From: Planococcus citri
Taxonomy: Eukaryota; Arthropoda; Insecta; Hemiptera; Pseudococcidae
NCBI RefSeq assembly: GCF_950023065.1
Contig: NC_088680.1
Location: 43,016,559-43,080,558 of the forward strand
Length of the DNA stretch: 64,000 nucleotides
Direction of reading: 5' to 3'
How positions within the stretch are numbered: the stretch's first letter is position 1; every line of letters starts with the position of its first letter. Under the pieces are notes generated by a model that was given only the letters and a program-made list of their open reading frames with translations, had not been told where the DNA came from and made no database searches. Shown here in pieces: positions 61,062-64,000 of the stretch. The translations under genes and the position numbers were made by a program.

Positions 61062-63647
61062 CTACGCGTACCAATATAACGCGTCTCCCTCTGAGTTCTC
61101 TGATGTTGTTTCACAGTCACCTTCGCCTGGAAGATCGTATTCTACGTTCTCTAATGTGGTTTCACAGCCACTTTCGTCTAAAAGATCGTCTTCTACGTTT
61201 TCTGATGATGATGACGTTTTACGGCCACGTTTGCGTCGACGAAACCAGCATCGATCTGTAGCATGTCCGGTTTTCTTACAAATATTACATTTTTTAGATG
61301 TTTCTCCGTCACGTTCGCCTAGAAGATCGTCTTCTACGTTCTCTGATGAAGGTTTACGGCCACGTTCGCCTAGACGAAACCAGCATCGATTCGTGGCATG
61401 TCCAGTTTTTTTACAAACGTAACATTTTTTAGACGTTTCACCGTCACGTTCGCCTGCTAGATCGTCTCTTACGTTCTTTGATGATGATGAAGTTATACGG
61501 CCACGTTTACCTGGACGAAACCAGCATAGATCCGTGGCATGCCCGTCTTTTTTACAAGAATCACATCTTTTAGATCCCATGCAATTCTGTACAACATGAT
61601 TGGGATGCCAACAGTTGGTGCATATAGGTTCTCTTTTCGGTTTTGAGCGCTTCTGAAGTTTGAAAACTCGTCGCCGTTGCCGATAGCCCTTCGGTTCGTG
61701 GCACGCAGATTGAGATCTCCATTTTGCGTATTTACGCGGCACTGTTGCTGAGAAAGCCTTTCTGCGCGAACCTAGACGTTTCTGTAATCAAACAAAATCG
61801 TGTTAGAAAAATACCTTTATGTGTTTATTCACTTGGAATAATAATTAATATATCTAAGTAATATTGAACGCTATGCAGTGCGCATTATTTAGTTACCAAA
61901 ATAACTTACCACAGCCGGCCGCCTTTCTGATGACCGAATTCCGTCGTCATCGCCGCGGGAATTTGTCTTTTGAAAGCAGTCTTTGTCGGTATCCATTTTC
62001 TCGTCTTGAAATCTCACCTGAACAACGTACAAGGAATCATTTTTTAATAAAACAGAATATATGTACAAAGTAAGAAGTAAAGAGAATCTCATGGAGGTTT
62101 CAAAATTCTCAGATTTCATGCAAGAAAGGACCAACCAGGTGATCATCACAGTCATATCATATTGTTCCGTAGTCACGTAAATTCGAACACAAGATGATTG
62201 AAAAATATGCAATTCGTTTCTTATTTTTCATCATTACTGGTAATCAAACTTATCACTGTCTTTATTTTTTTCTCTGAGAGAATCAAATTTTGGCTCAAGT
62301 GTAATCAGCTCCTCATGTAGTACACACCTTCTTATGTCGATTTTTGGGCTCCCAGTCACCCGCTTCCGCTTCAACGTGTAGAGAATTCGCCTAAACAGTA
62401 ATTTAAAATGCAGCCCATTAAAACAACAACAAAAAAAAAAACAATTCATCTTTAGATTCGAAATATTTTGAAAGTTACATGATTCTCAATCATTGATTGA
62501 CATATTATAGCCTACGACATACGATTCAGGTATCAAATATCATAATTATAATCAAACTTACGACGTTTGTTTCCTTTTTAAAAGCATCGAGGTTGCTTTC
62601 CGGTTCAGGTTGCTGCTCATGGGAGTATGTATAAGACGGCTCAATGTTAGAACTATTACCTCCTGGCCAATGCTCGCTCGCTCTTCGATTGTCATCTTCC
62701 CACATATCTTCTCTCATATCTTGAAGCTTATGCTATACATAAATACGAGTACATAATGTATAATTGACTTTAAAGTACCCATTTACATAATTCAACTTAC
62801 AACTTTTCTTCGCGTTTCCTCAACGTTGAGGTTTATTTTCAGTCCAACTTGAACTCCTTCGACAAATTTCGGAGACTCGTCCAGGTTAGAAAGTTCATCT
62901 TCACTTGGCCATTGTTCACTCGCTGTTTCATAGTCGTCCTGCTGGGAATCTTCTCTATCAGTAACGCGATTAATCTAAAAACAGTAATTCATGTGATGAT
63001 GTTTATAAAACAGTATGGTATTGAGTCAAAAAATACTATCTATAAAAGGATGAACTATTCTACTAATGAGAAAGAAGACTACCGCATTACGTGCATGTGA
63101 AATTGAACTGCTACTGCGTGAGGCTAGAGTGAAATGTTATATTTCATCTTTCCTCTGCGTAGAGCATTGAAAACCTCGGTCATGTAATTGATAAGGTACA
63201 ATAATTTTGAAATTATTCAATTTACCATTTGATCATTTATGTAGTACTTACGGTTCTCATATTTATTATATCGCGAGCATCAAATTCTTCTTCGAATCCA
63301 GCTTCAGCTTTATTCATATTTATTATATCACGGGCATCAAATCCTTCTGCGATTTTATTCATATTTATTATATCGCGGGCATCAAATCCTTCTTCAACTT
63401 TATTCATATTTATTATATCGCGGGCATCAAATTCTTCTTCGGATCCAGCATCAGTTTTCATATTTATTATTTTACGGGCATCAAATCCTTCTTCGAATCG
63501 AGCTGGCTGACTCGTATACCGGAATGATCGTTCGTCTTCACTGTAACTGGTCGAAGAATCACTTTCCGTGCCAGTGTCCGAGTCTCTTGCCCATTTTCTC
63601 CTTTCTTTCGGACGCCTACCCTTATAGTAGCTATTGTGAGAAGTCAT
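61062..63647 (-). CDS. lineage-specific modular CCHC zinc-knuckle protein with FDARDIIN repeats, 543 residues
   Basis: Six phase-0 exons (63252-63647, 62801-62974, 62562-62732, 62328-62390, 61910-62017, 61062-61781). The ATG follows directly after the acceptor TCTGTTTAG; a 5' non-coding exon with a donor at 63739 is likely. Exon 1 has an acidic Ser-rich start and five copies of a 14-19 residue unit, EEGFDARDIINMNK. Exons 2-5 are short, acidic and probably disordered, with a shared SEQWPSEDE / SEHWPGG word. The last exon is basic, then has four zinc knuckles: CTNCWHPNHVVQNC, CDSCKKDGHATDLCWFR, CYVCKKTGHATNRCWFR and CNICKKTGHATDRCWFR. The last three sit in 45-47 residue tandem units that also contain ENVEDDLLGERDGET. 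Probably a nuclear or cytoplasmic nucleic-acid-binding protein. No known family is recognised. Confidence 0.75.
61156..61570 (-). repeat. tandem coding repeat, three units of 135-141 bp (zinc knuckle plus acidic linker)
   Basis: The plus-strand word GAAACCAGCAT recurs at 61241, 61376 and 61517, that is at intervals of 135 and 141 bp, with strong similarity between units over their whole length. Each unit encodes one knuckle ending in CWFR plus an acidic linker. Two diverged half units follow towards the C-terminus. High nucleotide identity suggests recent unequal exchange. Confidence 0.8.
63255..63497 (-). repeat. tandem coding repeat, five units of 45-57 bp (FDARDIIN motif)
   Basis: The plus-strand word CATATTTATTAT begins each unit at 63258, 63315, 63360, 63405 and 63459, giving spacings of 57, 45, 45 and 54 bp, all multiples of three. 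On the minus strand each encodes a form of E-E-G/E-F-D-A-R-D/K-I-I-N-M. Confidence 0.85.
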
Positions 63648-63738
63648 CTAAACAGAAATTCATATTATTCATGAACATATTTTTGATTTATAAAGGATTA
63701 AAATTACTCAAGTTTAGAATCAGACAGTAGCGAGATAC

Positions 63739-64000
63739 CTTGGAAATTTTTTCTAACTACGTAGGATTGAAGATATGAGCTCGAGAGTTTTACAGGGAAG
63801 AACTTGGGACTATTATCGCTGGGATTAAATCCCAGTTCTCTGCAAAATGTATTACGTACGACGGTATTTCGCCATTCTCGGCGACTAAACGACTAAATCG
63901 GTGCTTACGCTCATATTCGGTAACACGTACGATAGGTTAGATATGTACAATTGTACATAGTATACCATGAAATGCCATAGACATTGCCAATCGTGTCATA
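63739..64000 (-). promoter_or_regulatory. putative 5' untranslated exon and upstream region of the 543-residue zinc-knuckle gene
   Basis: On the minus strand a donor, TTCCAAG|GTATCTCG, lies at 63739. It could join to the acceptor immediately before the ATG at 63647. The exon start and promoter are not resolvable, and the window ends at 64000. Confidence 0.35.

Noticed and set aside
61156..61422. Plus-strand repetitive Ser/Arg/Phe frame
   Set aside because: Antisense shadow of the tandem zinc-knuckle repeats.
63207..63527. Plus-strand frames with repeated HIYYIAGIKS or FIFIISRASN
   Set aside because: They are the reverse strand of the FDARDIIN coding repeat; hydrophobic repeats arise automatically and have no splice or start support.

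Overview
The window is animal nuclear DNA, most likely from an insect and probably a hemipteran. It is AT-rich. Its genes are split by many short GT-AG introns, many between 60 and 500 bp, and its spacers carry dispersed GTAGGTACCTAC-like words, poly-T runs and small transposon derivatives. There is no operon structure, CRISPR array or bacterial signal. Exon joins below were worked out by hand from splice sites, reading phase and resemblance to remembered families, without any alignment run. Each recognised gene sums to a multiple of three.

Layout. 1-17.9 kb is nearly gene-free: a broken jockey-type reverse transcriptase (about 1.28-2.46 kb), foldback and MITE-like repeats, and a GC-rich block near 13 kb that looks like the 5' end of a minus-strand gene running out to the left. 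17.9-29.1 kb is compact: RNA polymerase II subunit RPB4 (minus), an Atg27/mannose-6-phosphate-receptor-like membrane protein (plus), D-3-phosphoglycerate dehydrogenase (minus) and tRNA-dihydrouridine(47) synthase DUS3 (plus). A Trunk/PTTH-like cystine-knot ligand follows (29.2-30.0 kb, minus), then the WNK-pathway kinase OSR1/SPAK/Fray (32.6-37.8 kb, plus), a possible small minus gene (38.1-38.5 kb), the autophagy scramblase Atg9 (39.4-43.0 kb, plus) and an unrecognised 244-residue acidic/Ser-rich protein (45.3-46.7 kb, plus). 47-57.9 kb is mostly spacer or intron, with a piggyBac-like MITE and a few orphan open frames. 58.0-63.65 kb holds two neighbouring minus-strand genes for CCHC zinc-knuckle proteins of a kind I do not recognise.

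The most unusual content is that zinc-knuckle pair. Every internal exon is phase 0, several introns share near-identical borders, one protein carries five copies of an FDARDIIN motif and four knuckles, and the other carries a coiled-coil-like stretch and one knuckle of the same CW-F-R type. This looks like a young, modular, lineage-specific family built by exon and gene duplication.

The known genes share no pathway except that an Atg27-like protein and Atg9 both belong to membrane-trafficking/autophagy biology; their closeness is probably chance. Head-to-head pairs (RPB4/Atg27-like, PHGDH/DUS3, Trunk-like/OSR1) probably share promoter regions, and two tail-to-tail pairs have very short gaps.
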